A stretch of DNA of 64,000 nucleotides from DASUBN01 sp036500225 (GTDB taxonomy: Bacteria; Pseudomonadota; Gammaproteobacteria; Natronospirales; REEB76): positions 7,090 to 71,089 of the forward strand of contig DASYCJ010000020.1 in the NCBI GenBank assembly GCA_036500225.1. Reading direction: 5' to 3'. A model generated the notes under the pieces. The model saw nothing but the letters and a program-made list of their open reading frames with translations, did not search any database and was not told the origin of the DNA. A program made the position numbers and the translations under genes. Positions 41,665-49,591 of this stretch are shown one piece after another (position 1 is the stretch's first letter; every line of letters begins with the position of its first letter).

Positions 41665-43861
41665 AGTTCCAGGCCAGCTTGACGATGAAGGTGTCCGCCA
41701 CATCCGGCGTGCCGGGTGATATCTGCATCACCGATTCCCGCCAGTTGCGGTTCCACACCACGTAGAGATCTTTGTCGGCGGTGATGGCCCAGTGCAGCCG
41801 AGTGTTGAAGCCGAGCTGGTCCTGACTGGTATCGTATTGCACGAAGCTGGTGATGTTCAGGTCCGGGGTGAAGGACCAGGCAGCATTGAGCTGCCAGAGC
41901 TTCTGCACGAAGTGCCCCTGGGGCAGGTCCGCGAACACATCCTCGTTGGTGAGTCCCAATTCCAGGCGCCCCTCGAAGCCCGCGTAGGCCAGCGACCAGT
42001 ATTCGTCCTTGGCGTTCCCTGAGTAGAACCCGCCGCCGCTGGGCCGCAGGGTAAAGCGCACCGGGTAGGACACCGGCGAATCGTATTCCACCTGCCAGCG
42101 CTGGAAGCGGTAGATACCCTGGGGGATGGCGACGTTGTTGTCGATGGCGAAAGGCTCAGCCACCGCTTCGTACTGGCGGAACAGCTGCGGGTAGAACTGG
42201 CTGCTGTCGGTGAAGTACACGCCGGGGATGAAGTGAGCCTGGTAACTCTGCAGCCGACCGCTCAAGTCATCGATCTGATTGTACTGCTGGTCGATCTGCC
42301 AGTAATTGATGCTGCTGGGCGGCGTGGGAGTCGGGAACCAGCCGAATTCCTCCCAGTATTGGCGCGTGCCGGGACGAGCCACGAAACCCAAGGGCAAGTT
42401 GAAGGCATCGCCGAACTGGTTCATCTGTAAATCGCCGTACCAGGTGTAGTTCGGGTAGGTGAGCTCATAGCCATAGCCGCGGGTGAGTCCGGGATTGGCT
42501 GCACCGCTGGTGTTGGCATCCCAGGCGGTAGCCTTGAAGGCTTTGCCCTGCCCCAAGAAGTCGAAAGTCTGCCAGGCCAGATCAGCGCCGTTGAAGGATG
42601 CGTCCGTGCGCCCGGAGGGATCACCGCGGGTGAGCAAGGTGCCTATGCGAAAGCTCTGGCCGAGGTCGTAAGTGAAGCGACCCACGAACAGGTTCTCGGT
42701 GGGCACGCCTCCGGATATGCCGGACACGGAGCCCGTATCCACGTCCAGCACGCCCAGAGACAGATCGCCGATGTGGCCGGCGAGCTTCGCGCCGTCATCG
42801 ATGGGTACGGTCTGGCCCATGGCCAGGCCGATATCCCGCGAATAGAAGGCGGTGAATCCGCCGTTGAGGTTGCCATTCATGTTGCCGCCGTTGAAAGCAA
42901 AGAAGCTGCTGCCGTCCAGGAAGAACTGGCGCTTCTCCGGGAAGAACAGCGAGAAGCGGCTCAAGTTGATCTGCTGGGAATCGGCCTCGGTCTGAGCGAA
43001 ATCCGTGTTCACCGTGAGGGTGCCTTCCAGTTGCGGTGTGAAGTTGTATTTCACCTCACCGCCCACCTCAGCACGCTTGGCGCTGGGATCTATCTGATCG
43101 CTGCGCGCCAGTATGTAAGGATTGATCTCAAGACCACTGCCGGACTGCAAACCCGCCATGCCATCGATGATGCCGTAGCGGGAGGGGCTGAACGTGCCAT
43201 CAGCAGCGTTGATATAGGCCCACTTCGTCACCAGCGCGAAGCGTGGCACGCTGCGCGAGACGTTGAAGCCCCAATGGTCCACGGCGGTATCGAACTGCAG
43301 GCTGCGAGTGCTGAAGGCGATCTCCGCATCCCAGCCATCCGCCACCCGGCGGGTCTTCACTTCCCAGATGCCGTCCCAGCCGAAATCAGCATTGGTGGAA
43401 CCGTTGGCTTCCAGGCCGTCGTCCCGGGCGCCGCCAGCGTTGATACGGTAAGCATAGGCGTTCTGGTGGTCATCGAAGGTGTTGATGACGATGGTGATGT
43501 GGTCGTCCGGATCCTGGTTCGCATCCCGCTGTAGGCTGTGTATCAGGACCTTGCCCGGTTCCGGATCTATGGCATGCACGGCCACGTAGAGATGGTCGTT
43601 GTCCCGCAGCAAGCGCACTTGGGTATGGAACGGTGTGGGCTGGCCAGTGAAGGGCAAGACCTGGAGAAGGTCCGGAATCACCGCGGCCTGCTGCCACTCG
43701 GGCTTGCTCAAGTCCCCGTCGATGACCAGCGCATGATCGATGCGCGGTACCGTGAGATGCGGCTGGTAGTTGGCGAGGTTGGGCGGCTCCGCCGGAGCGG
43801 GATCCGCTAGCGCGCCGGTGCTGAGCAGCGCCAGGCTGAAATATAAGAGAGCGGTCTTCAT
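41654..43861 (-). CDS. Exported CBM9-like / DUF5916 beta-barrel protein
   Basis: A 735-residue exported protein. Signal peptide (ending STGALA), a carbohydrate-binding-family-9-like domain at about 38-230 (IDGDLSKPEWQQA, LYVAVHAID, RDDGLEANGSTNADFGWDGIWE in parts), then a DUF5916 domain with many amphipathic strands (SLFFPEKRQFFLDG, FVGRFTYDLG) ending in the aromatic AWNFSR, a typical outer-membrane barrel terminus. Follows the SMP-30-like gene by 8 bases, so one operon. Substrate unknown. Confidence 0.88.
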   Translation of the reverse strand: MKTALLYFSLALLSTGALADPAPAEPPNLANYQPHLTVPRIDHALVIDGDLSKPEWQQAAVIPDLLQVLPFTGQPTPFHTQVRLLRDNDHLYVAVHAIDPEPGKVLIHSLQRDANQDPDDHITIVINTFDDHQNAYAYRINAGGARDDGLEANGSTNADFGWDGIWEVKTRRVADGWDAEIAFSTRSLQFDTAVDHWGFNVSRSVPRFALVTKWAYINAADGTFSPSRYGIIDGMAGLQSGSGLEINPYILARSDQIDPSAKRAEVGGEVKYNFTPQLEGTLTVNTDFAQTEADSQQINLSRFSLFFPEKRQFFLDGSSFFAFNGGNMNGNLNGGFTAFYSRDIGLAMGQTVPIDDGAKLAGHIGDLSLGVLDVDTGSVSGISGGVPTENLFVGRFTYDLGQSFRIGTLLTRGDPSGRTDASFNGADLAWQTFDFLGQGKAFKATAWDANTSGAANPGLTRGYGYELTYPNYTWYGDLQMNQFGDAFNLPLGFVARPGTRQYWEEFGWFPTPTPPSSINYWQIDQQYNQIDDLSGRLQSYQAHFIPGVYFTDSSQFYPQLFRQYEAVAEPFAIDNNVAIPQGIYRFQRWQVEYDSPVSYPVRFTLRPSGGGFYSGNAKDEYWSLAYAGFEGRLELGLTNEDVFADLPQGHFVQKLWQLNAAWSFTPDLNITSFVQYDTSQDQLGFNTRLHWAITADKDLYVVWNRNWRESVMQISPGTPDVADTFIVKLAWNFSR

Positions 43862-43869
43862 GGTTTCCC

Positions 43870-44853
43870 CTAGAGATCGAGCTTGAGGATCACGGGTTGA
43901 TAGAGCTGGTCCAGCGGCGGCAGCTTGCCGTCGGCACCGACACTGTCGAACTGTGAGTTGGCGATGTAATAGAAAGTGCTGCCCACCACCACGCCGGTGG
44001 TGATGTGCGCGAACAGCGGGTTATCGAGTTCCAGCGGTGCGCAATGCAGCGCCGTGAGACCGTCTTCCGAGAGGTCGCAGCGAGACACGCGCTTCAGATC
44101 CGGCTGCAGGAAGATTAGTGCCCGGCCGTACACATACAGGCCGTCCACAGCGCCGAGCTTGAAGTGCTCCGGATCCGCCACCGGCGTGCGGGCCCGGTCT
44201 GCGAGGTCGATGGCGCTGATGCCCGCATCGTCCGCCACATACAGGCGTTTGCCGTCGGCACTCAGGGCGATGCCGTTGGGGTCGTGGAAAGCCGCATCGC
44301 CCCTGTAGAAAGGCGCAAAGGTGCCAGTGGCGGCGTCCAGGCGCCAGACCTGGGCGGCGTCGAACATGTGGGTCACATAGACGTCGCCCTGGGGCGTGAG
44401 CACCAGGTCGTTAAGGAAATGCACGACTCCCGGTTCATCCAGTTCATACCGAGCCAGCAGCTGTCCGTCGTCCAGATCGAACTTGAACAGTCCAGCCGGG
44501 TTGCCGTTGCCGGCCTTGTGGCCCACCAGGTTGCCGCCATCCGAACTCAGCACCCAGAGCAGGCGCCGCTTGGCATCGGCCTTCATGCCGATTACCTGCC
44601 ACAGGCCGTGGGCCCGCGCCGGCACGAAGTCCTGCTCGTGGCAACCGGGGGTGACCCGCAGGATCTTGCCCTTGCGGGTGCTACCGACGAAGAAATCCCC
44701 GGACTTGGCATCGAAGGCCAGGTTTTCCGGCAACAGGTCCTTCTCCTTCAGGGTGAAGGCGATGCTGCTGTGGGAGACCACCGGCTCCGCGCCTTGCGCG
44801 GGGATGGCGTGTCCGAGCAAGGGACACATCAGGAATACGGCCAGACGGCTCAT
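43870..44853 (-). CDS. Exported SMP-30/gluconolactonase-like beta-propeller
   Basis: A 327-residue protein with a signal peptide (ending PAQGAEP) and a six-bladed propeller of the SMP-30 type: LLPENLAFDAKSGDFFVGST, FLNDLVLTPQGDVYVTH, HDPNGIALSADGKRLYVAD. Metal-binding residues expected in Glu/Asn/Asp positions are plausible (E43, N143-D144, N193). The lactonase activity is not assured. Divergent from the CadC-like regulator, which may control it. Confidence 0.82.
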   Translation of the reverse strand: MSRLAVFLMCPLLGHAIPAQGAEPVVSHSSIAFTLKEKDLLPENLAFDAKSGDFFVGSTRKGKILRVTPGCHEQDFVPARAHGLWQVIGMKADAKRRLLWVLSSDGGNLVGHKAGNGNPAGLFKFDLDDGQLLARYELDEPGVVHFLNDLVLTPQGDVYVTHMFDAAQVWRLDAATGTFAPFYRGDAAFHDPNGIALSADGKRLYVADDAGISAIDLADRARTPVADPEHFKLGAVDGLYVYGRALIFLQPDLKRVSRCDLSEDGLTALHCAPLELDNPLFAHITTGVVVGSTFYYIANSQFDSVGADGKLPPLDQLYQPVILKLDL

Positions 44854-44917
44854 GCGGGCTGCCTCGGTTTCAGGTGCGCGGTAATATGCGGACCTGGGGC
44901 TCCGGACCGCCTGAGGG

Positions 44918-44952
44918 ATGCCGGACTTTTCCTGACTAAATGCCGACTTTTC
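44918..44952. repeat. Direct repeat, 22-base period, in divergent promoter region
   Basis: ATGCCGGACTTTTC (44918-44931) and ATGCCGACTTTTC (44940-44952), start to start 22 bases, about two helix turns. It lies between the SMP-30-like gene and the CadC-like regulator. OmpR/CadC-type winged helices bind direct repeats, so this is a candidate operator. Confidence 0.5.
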
Positions 44953-45011
44953 TCCGCACCCCTACCCGCGGGCGTGGTCAATAGGCATCATCGATACACC
45001 GGGGAAGCCAA

Positions 45012-47120
45012 GTGGCGCGTGCGAAGACCGACGTCATGCTCGACAACGAAGCCGAATACCATCTCTGCGACTGGCGCGTACAACCCGCCCTGAACCGCCT
45101 CACCCGGGACGGCGCCGAAGTGCGCCTGGAACCGCGGGTGATGCAGGTGCTAGCGCAACTGCTGGCGGCCAGGGGCGAACCCGTGACTCGCGACAGCCTG
45201 ATGCAGACGGTATGGGGCCATGAGTACGTCACCGAAGACGCCTTGAACCGCACCGTCTCCAAGCTGCGCAAGCTCATCGGCGATGAGCTGGGCTGCGACG
45301 CCGAGATCGAGACCATCCCCAAGACCGGATATCGCCTGGTGCAGCCGGAAGCGATGGCCAAGCCTGCCGTTGCCCCGCCGGTACGGAGCCTGTCCTATCG
45401 GAGCTGGCTCGTCACCCTGGCGGTGATCGGCGCGGCCATGTTGATCACCTATATAGTGCGGAACCGACACCAGGACACGGGCATGGTAGTGACCATCGAC
45501 CCCGCTGCATCCCTGACACCCCTGACCAGCCTCGAAGGCAAGGAGATGGATCCGACGCTCTCGCCGGATGGCAGCCACGTGGCTTTCGTCTGGGAGCAAG
45601 ATCCGGGTGCTGCCTCGCCCCAATACCACATCTACGTGCGCGCCCTCGCTTCCGAGACCCTGCTGCAGATAACCAACGGCGCCGGCCACGAACACATGCC
45701 CAGCTGGTCGCCGGACGGCAGCCAGATCGCCTACATCGATATCGACGACATGAGCTGCCAACTCATGAGCATCTCGCCCTTGGGTGGGCCTTCGCGCAAG
45801 CTCGCAGACTGCGACAAGTTCGAAGGCGACAGTCTCGGCTGGTCGCCGGATGGTGCCACCCTCGCCATGAAGGGCCCCGATTCCAAGGGTATCGACATGC
45901 TGACCCTGGCGGACGGCACGGTGCGTCACTTCACCCAGCTACCCCCGACGGACCTGCAGGACACGGATCCCAGTTTCTCGCCGGACGGGAGCCTGCTGGC
46001 TTTCATCCGCTGGCATGCTTCCGGCGTCGCTAACGTGTTCGTGGTGCCGATGAACGGCGGTGAACCCAAGCGCCTCACCTTCGACAACCTCAAGGTGGAA
46101 GGCCTCACCTGGGAACCGGACAGCCGCCACATCGTGTTCTCATCCAACCGCGGCGGGCCCTTCGGCCTGTGGCGCGTGGACATCGACGGCAACCCGGCGC
46201 AACGGGTGCCCCAGACCGGCCGCACCGCCTATACGCCGGTGCTGAGCCACGACGGCCGCCAATTGGTATATGAGGAATGGACCGGCGCCACCAACATCTT
46301 CAGCGTGGACAGCGGTAAACCCGCAGCGGATCCCAAGCAGGTGACCTTCACCACCCGCTGGAACTGGAATCCCGCAGCATCGCCGGACGGCAAGTGGCTG
46401 GCCTTCACCTCGGACCGCAGCGGCAGCAGCGAGATCTGGGTGACGGACCTCAAGGGCGAGCAGGCCCTGAAACTCACGGCCTTCGGCGGCCCCTATACCA
46501 GCGGCGCTTCCTGGTCGCCGGACAGCACCCACATCGTGTTCGATTCGCCGGCAGTGGACGGCAACTTCGACATCTATGAAGTGGAAGCCCATGGCGGCGC
46601 GCCACGGCGCCTCACCACCGCACCCGCTGAGGACCGCTTCGCCCACTTCTCACCGGACGGCAAGTGGATCTATTTCTCCTCGCGGCGCAGTGGCGCCTGG
46701 GAAGTGTGGCGCATGCCTGCCAGCGAGGGCAGTGATGCCAAAGCCGAGCAGATCAGCTTCGATGGCGCTTACTACAGCATGCCGGCGGCGGACGGCTCCG
46801 TGTATTTCTCACGGGACTGGGCTGAAGGCCTGTTCCGTCTGAAACCCGGCAGCAAGCCGGAGCTGGTGGTGCCGGACCTGGAGCCGGAAGATTGCAACAA
46901 CTGGCAGATCGGCAAGGACCGCATCTGGTATGTGCAACGACCCATGCGTGGGCCCGCCAACCTCGCCAGCCACGGCTTCGCTGCCGGTGGTGACGGCCAG
47001 AAGATCCTGCCGCTGCCGATGCTGAGTTATAAGACCGGGTTAGGCCTGACGCCGGACGGCAAGATACTCATGGCGCAGGTGGTGTCCGACGAATCGGACC
47101 TGATGCTGTTATCGCATTAG
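45012..47120 (+). CDS. CadC-like membrane transcription regulator with TolB-like propeller
   Basis: A 702-residue one-component membrane regulator. Residues about 15-105 form an OmpR-type winged helix (LCDWRVQPALNRLTRDG, LMQTVWGHEYVTEDALNRTVSKLRKLIGD in parts, TIPKTGYRLV). One transmembrane helix follows (about 136-155, LVTLAVIGAAMLITYIV), then a periplasmic propeller of WD40-like PD40 repeats, each marked by SPDG (SPDGSHVAF, SPDGSQIAY, SPDGSLLAF). GTG start with GGGGA 6 bases upstream. Likely regulates itself and the adjacent exported-protein operon on a periplasmic signal. Confidence 0.93.
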   Translation: MARAKTDVMLDNEAEYHLCDWRVQPALNRLTRDGAEVRLEPRVMQVLAQLLAARGEPVTRDSLMQTVWGHEYVTEDALNRTVSKLRKLIGDELGCDAEIETIPKTGYRLVQPEAMAKPAVAPPVRSLSYRSWLVTLAVIGAAMLITYIVRNRHQDTGMVVTIDPAASLTPLTSLEGKEMDPTLSPDGSHVAFVWEQDPGAASPQYHIYVRALASETLLQITNGAGHEHMPSWSPDGSQIAYIDIDDMSCQLMSISPLGGPSRKLADCDKFEGDSLGWSPDGATLAMKGPDSKGIDMLTLADGTVRHFTQLPPTDLQDTDPSFSPDGSLLAFIRWHASGVANVFVVPMNGGEPKRLTFDNLKVEGLTWEPDSRHIVFSSNRGGPFGLWRVDIDGNPAQRVPQTGRTAYTPVLSHDGRQLVYEEWTGATNIFSVDSGKPAADPKQVTFTTRWNWNPAASPDGKWLAFTSDRSGSSEIWVTDLKGEQALKLTAFGGPYTSGASWSPDSTHIVFDSPAVDGNFDIYEVEAHGGAPRRLTTAPAEDRFAHFSPDGKWIYFSSRRSGAWEVWRMPASEGSDAKAEQISFDGAYYSMPAADGSVYFSRDWAEGLFRLKPGSKPELVVPDLEPEDCNNWQIGKDRIWYVQRPMRGPANLASHGFAAGGDGQKILPLPMLSYKTGLGLTPDGKILMAQVVSDESDLMLLSH

Positions 47121-47152
47121 ACGCAGCAGTCCGGGCGGGCTTTTGCTTGGCC

Positions 47153-47773
47153 TCAACGCCGCGGCGGCAGCCGCGTGCTGGTCTCAAGCCACCAGGTGGT
47201 CATCTTGCGCTGCAGAGGCTCGTGGGCCACCGCGAAGGCTGTCTGGCCGGCGCGGTTGGTGGTATCCGGCCGCGCACCGGCGCGGATCAAGAATTCAGCT
47301 ACATCCGCCTGGGTGCGCCCCGCCGCGAGATGCAACGGCGTGTTGCCATTCACGTCCTGCAGGTCGAGCCGCGCCCGATAGGTGAGGCACAGGCGGATCA
47401 TGGTGATGGAGCCCTGCTGAGCAGCTTCATGCAGCGCAGTGCGGCGCGTGCGATTCTGGTGGTTCACATTGGTGCCGAGTTCTAGCAACACCCGCGCGAT
47501 GGGTTCACGACCCTTGCGCACGGCGATCTGGAAGGCGGTGTCGCCGTCATGGTTGGTGGCGTCCACTGGCACGCCACTCGCCACCATGGCACGGGTGCCC
47601 GCGGCGCTGGAACTCGCGGACTGCACATAAGCATGCAGCACGCGGCCACGGCGGTGCCCGGTGATGGTGTTGAGTCCGGCGGCCAACGCACGGCGCATCA
47701 GCGTGGTATCCGCCGATTCGCTGCGCTCAGGCAGGGACTCCTTAGGCTCAGGGCCTTTGAACCATTTCCACAC
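47153..47773 (-). CDS. Ankyrin-repeat protein
   Basis: A 206-residue protein with about four ankyrin repeats between residues 60 and 190 (DATNHDGDTAFQIAVRKGRE, NRTRRTALHEAAQQGS, DVNGNTPLHLAAGRTQ, TNRAGQTAFAVAHE). No signal peptide. Convergent with the CadC-like gene. Ankyrin repeats bind proteins; partner unknown. Confidence 0.86.
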   Translation of the reverse strand: MWKWFKGPEPKESLPERSESADTTLMRRALAAGLNTITGHRRGRVLHAYVQSASSSAAGTRAMVASGVPVDATNHDGDTAFQIAVRKGREPIARVLLELGTNVNHQNRTRRTALHEAAQQGSITMIRLCLTYRARLDLQDVNGNTPLHLAAGRTQADVAEFLIRAGARPDTTNRAGQTAFAVAHEPLQRKMTTWWLETSTRLPPRR

Positions 47774-47979
47774 GAAACATAGGCTCCGGAGCTGATAGGG
47801 CAGGCCCGATGATACCAGTGTCCGGGATTCCCAGAATCCCCTCCCCTAGCGCTCATGGAAGCACGGACACGCCGCGAAGCCTTTATTCCCAAGCCGCTTG
47901 TAGGGATGCGGGGCCTCGGGGTAGTTTAGGTACAACCATCGCGAAGACGGTGGCTATTGGGGACACAGGAAGTCACGGT

Positions 47980-48321
47980 ATGGCGGACGAACGCCGCAGA
48001 CACGAACGCAGGCCGCTTCAGGACCGCGCGGTGATCCGTCACCAGACGGAAGGCGAAGCCGCGCCCGCCACGCTCTACTGTACGACGGTGGACATCTCCG
48101 CCGCCGGCTTGCAGTTGAAATTGAAGCAGGCCCTGGATGCGGGTGAGCGCGTCGATATCGTGATCCACGTGCCGGGCCACAAGGACTCATTCCATCTGCG
48201 CGGCGAGACCCGGTGGAACGCAGCCGTGCGCCAGGACAAGAGCTTCCTCCTGGGCATCGAGATCGACACCGGCGAAGGCAAGAGCCGCGATCTGAGCGCG
48301 TGGAAGAAACTCTTCAGCTGA
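47980..48321 (+). CDS. PilZ-domain protein
   Basis: A 113-residue stand-alone PilZ domain. The cyclic-di-GMP binding RxxxR is RRRHERRP near residue 5-12, and the second motif DISAAGLQL (DxSxxG) is intact, so binding is expected. The start is the ATG at 47980, where homology starts, with AGGA about 9 bases upstream; the longer frame is not conserved-looking. Ends before a terminator. Confidence 0.9.
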   Translation: MADERRRHERRPLQDRAVIRHQTEGEAAPATLYCTTVDISAAGLQLKLKQALDAGERVDIVIHVPGHKDSFHLRGETRWNAAVRQDKSFLLGIEIDTGEGKSRDLSAWKKLFS

Positions 48322-48342
48322 GTGATTGGGGATCCAATCAAT

Positions 48343-48371
48343 AAAAAAGCCGCTCCATGAGCGGCTTTTTA
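48343..48371 (+). terminator. Rho-independent terminator
   Basis: GCCGCTC (48349-48355) pairs with GAGCGGC (48359-48365) across loop CAT, preceded by an A-run and followed by TTTTT. Ends the PilZ gene; it could also act from the other strand. Confidence 0.9.
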
Positions 48372-48478
48372 TTTACATGTGCCACGCCAACAAAACTAAG
48401 CCCCGCATCCAGCGGGACTTTTGATTTATTTCAACCACCCGCCCCTACGTCCCTGTAGGGCGTTCGCCGCTTCGCGGC

Positions 48479-49144
48479 TCACCCTCCAGGCGGCGGAGGC
48501 TGTTGCGGTTGCGGCGGCGCCTGCGCCTCTGGGCTCGAGTTCGCCGGCACCTGCTGCCAGCCGGTCGGACACGCCGGCACGTACGGATAGTAGGCGTTGG
48601 ACGCCGGGCAGAAATACCAGAACTGATCCGTAGCCGCGGCCGGAGCTGGCTCGTCATCCGGCGTCGGAGGCGGCGGCGGTGCTGCGAAGTCCGAAGGCAC
48701 GTATGGATCCGGGTACGGGTATACGGGCACCGGATAGAAGAACCAGACGCCGGACACGACCCACCACCAGCCGAAGCGACCGCCGTACCAGGCGTGATGC
48801 CAGTAACCGCCGTGCCAGGCGTAGAAGTCGCGCTGATGGAAATAGCGGATGTCGCCATGGCCCCAGTAGTGCACGTAGTGGCCCGGACGGCCGGCAGCGA
48901 AGTACGCGCCATGCGGCGCCGCAGGCGGGATACCGCGCCAGTAACCGTTGCCGTGCGGCGCTGTCGCATGCCCGGGCATCGGCGCGTGGCCTGGAGCGTG
49001 ATCCGTCGCATGCACCGGTGGCGGCGCGTGACCTGCAGCGGGAGCGATGTTATGGAAGTGATCATGAGACGAGGCCACCGCGCTCATGGCAAGACCCATG
49101 CCGAGCAGCAGGACAAATAATCTCGATTTCGCGCCAATCCTCAT
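48479..49144 (-). CDS. Exported His/Tyr/Pro-rich protein of unknown function
   Basis: A 221-residue protein with a signal peptide (ending AVASS). A His/Pro/Ala-rich repeat region (HAPPPVHATDHAPGHAPMPGH) is followed by a Tyr/Trp/His-rich segment (YVHYWGHGDIRYFHQRDFYAWHGGYWHH) and a Pro-rich tail. The stretch WYFCPASNAYYPYVPACPTGWQ, with paired cysteines, is a recurring C-terminal motif in proteobacterial envelope proteins. ATG at 49144 is chosen for its AGGAGG 4-5 bases upstream. A metal-binding role is a guess. Confidence 0.8.
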   Translation of the reverse strand: MRIGAKSRLFVLLLGMGLAMSAVASSHDHFHNIAPAAGHAPPPVHATDHAPGHAPMPGHATAPHGNGYWRGIPPAAPHGAYFAAGRPGHYVHYWGHGDIRYFHQRDFYAWHGGYWHHAWYGGRFGWWWVVSGVWFFYPVPVYPYPDPYVPSDFAAPPPPPTPDDEPAPAAATDQFWYFCPASNAYYPYVPACPTGWQQVPANSSPEAQAPPQPQQPPPPGG

Positions 49145-49591
49145 GAGACCTCCTGCCAACCCTAAAGGGGTGGCCCGTTACAGTATTAAACGCCTTGGGA
49201 GTCCGGACGTTTACGTAGTTACATAACGTTACAGCGGCTGCTGGGGCGCGTCCAATCAGGGCTTTCAGCGTTTATTCCCAGCCTCCTGTTCTTATATCTG
49301 CGGGCATGACATAAGCGTGTCGCGCGCCGCTCGCAATACGTGCGCTTTTCCATAAGACACGTACGCGCATGCCTACAGAAGAAATATCCGCGTGATGACG
49401 TGTGCTCACGCACTCCTTACCTAGTATCTGAATCTTGCTCTGCTAATTTTAGATGGGCGAAAAATCACGGCATAAAAGGCCGGAGAATCCTGGGGAAATA
49501 TGCAAAGCGCATATATGTCGTCCTGACGGCAGGCCTCTGCATCTCTGTCCCCCCTTCGCCGATCCGAAAACAAACAGGGAGTCTTGAATCC
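49145..49591. other. Long gene-free region with candidate structured leader
   Basis: About 450 bases without a credible gene. Near 49215-49232 TTAC-containing repeats occur (upstream of the minus-strand gene). From about 49451 to 49560 the plus strand could fold: TCACGGCA, a CCGGAGAATCCTGG hairpin, then ATATGC-N5-GCATAT (49498-49514). This resembles the general plan of a cyclic-di-GMP-I (GEMM) riboswitch but several key positions differ. A promoter could not be identified with confidence. Confidence 0.35.

Noticed and set aside
48402..48417. CCCGC/GCGGG hairpin before the His/Tyr-rich gene end
   Set aside because: Only five base pairs; could be part of a weak terminator but not convincing.
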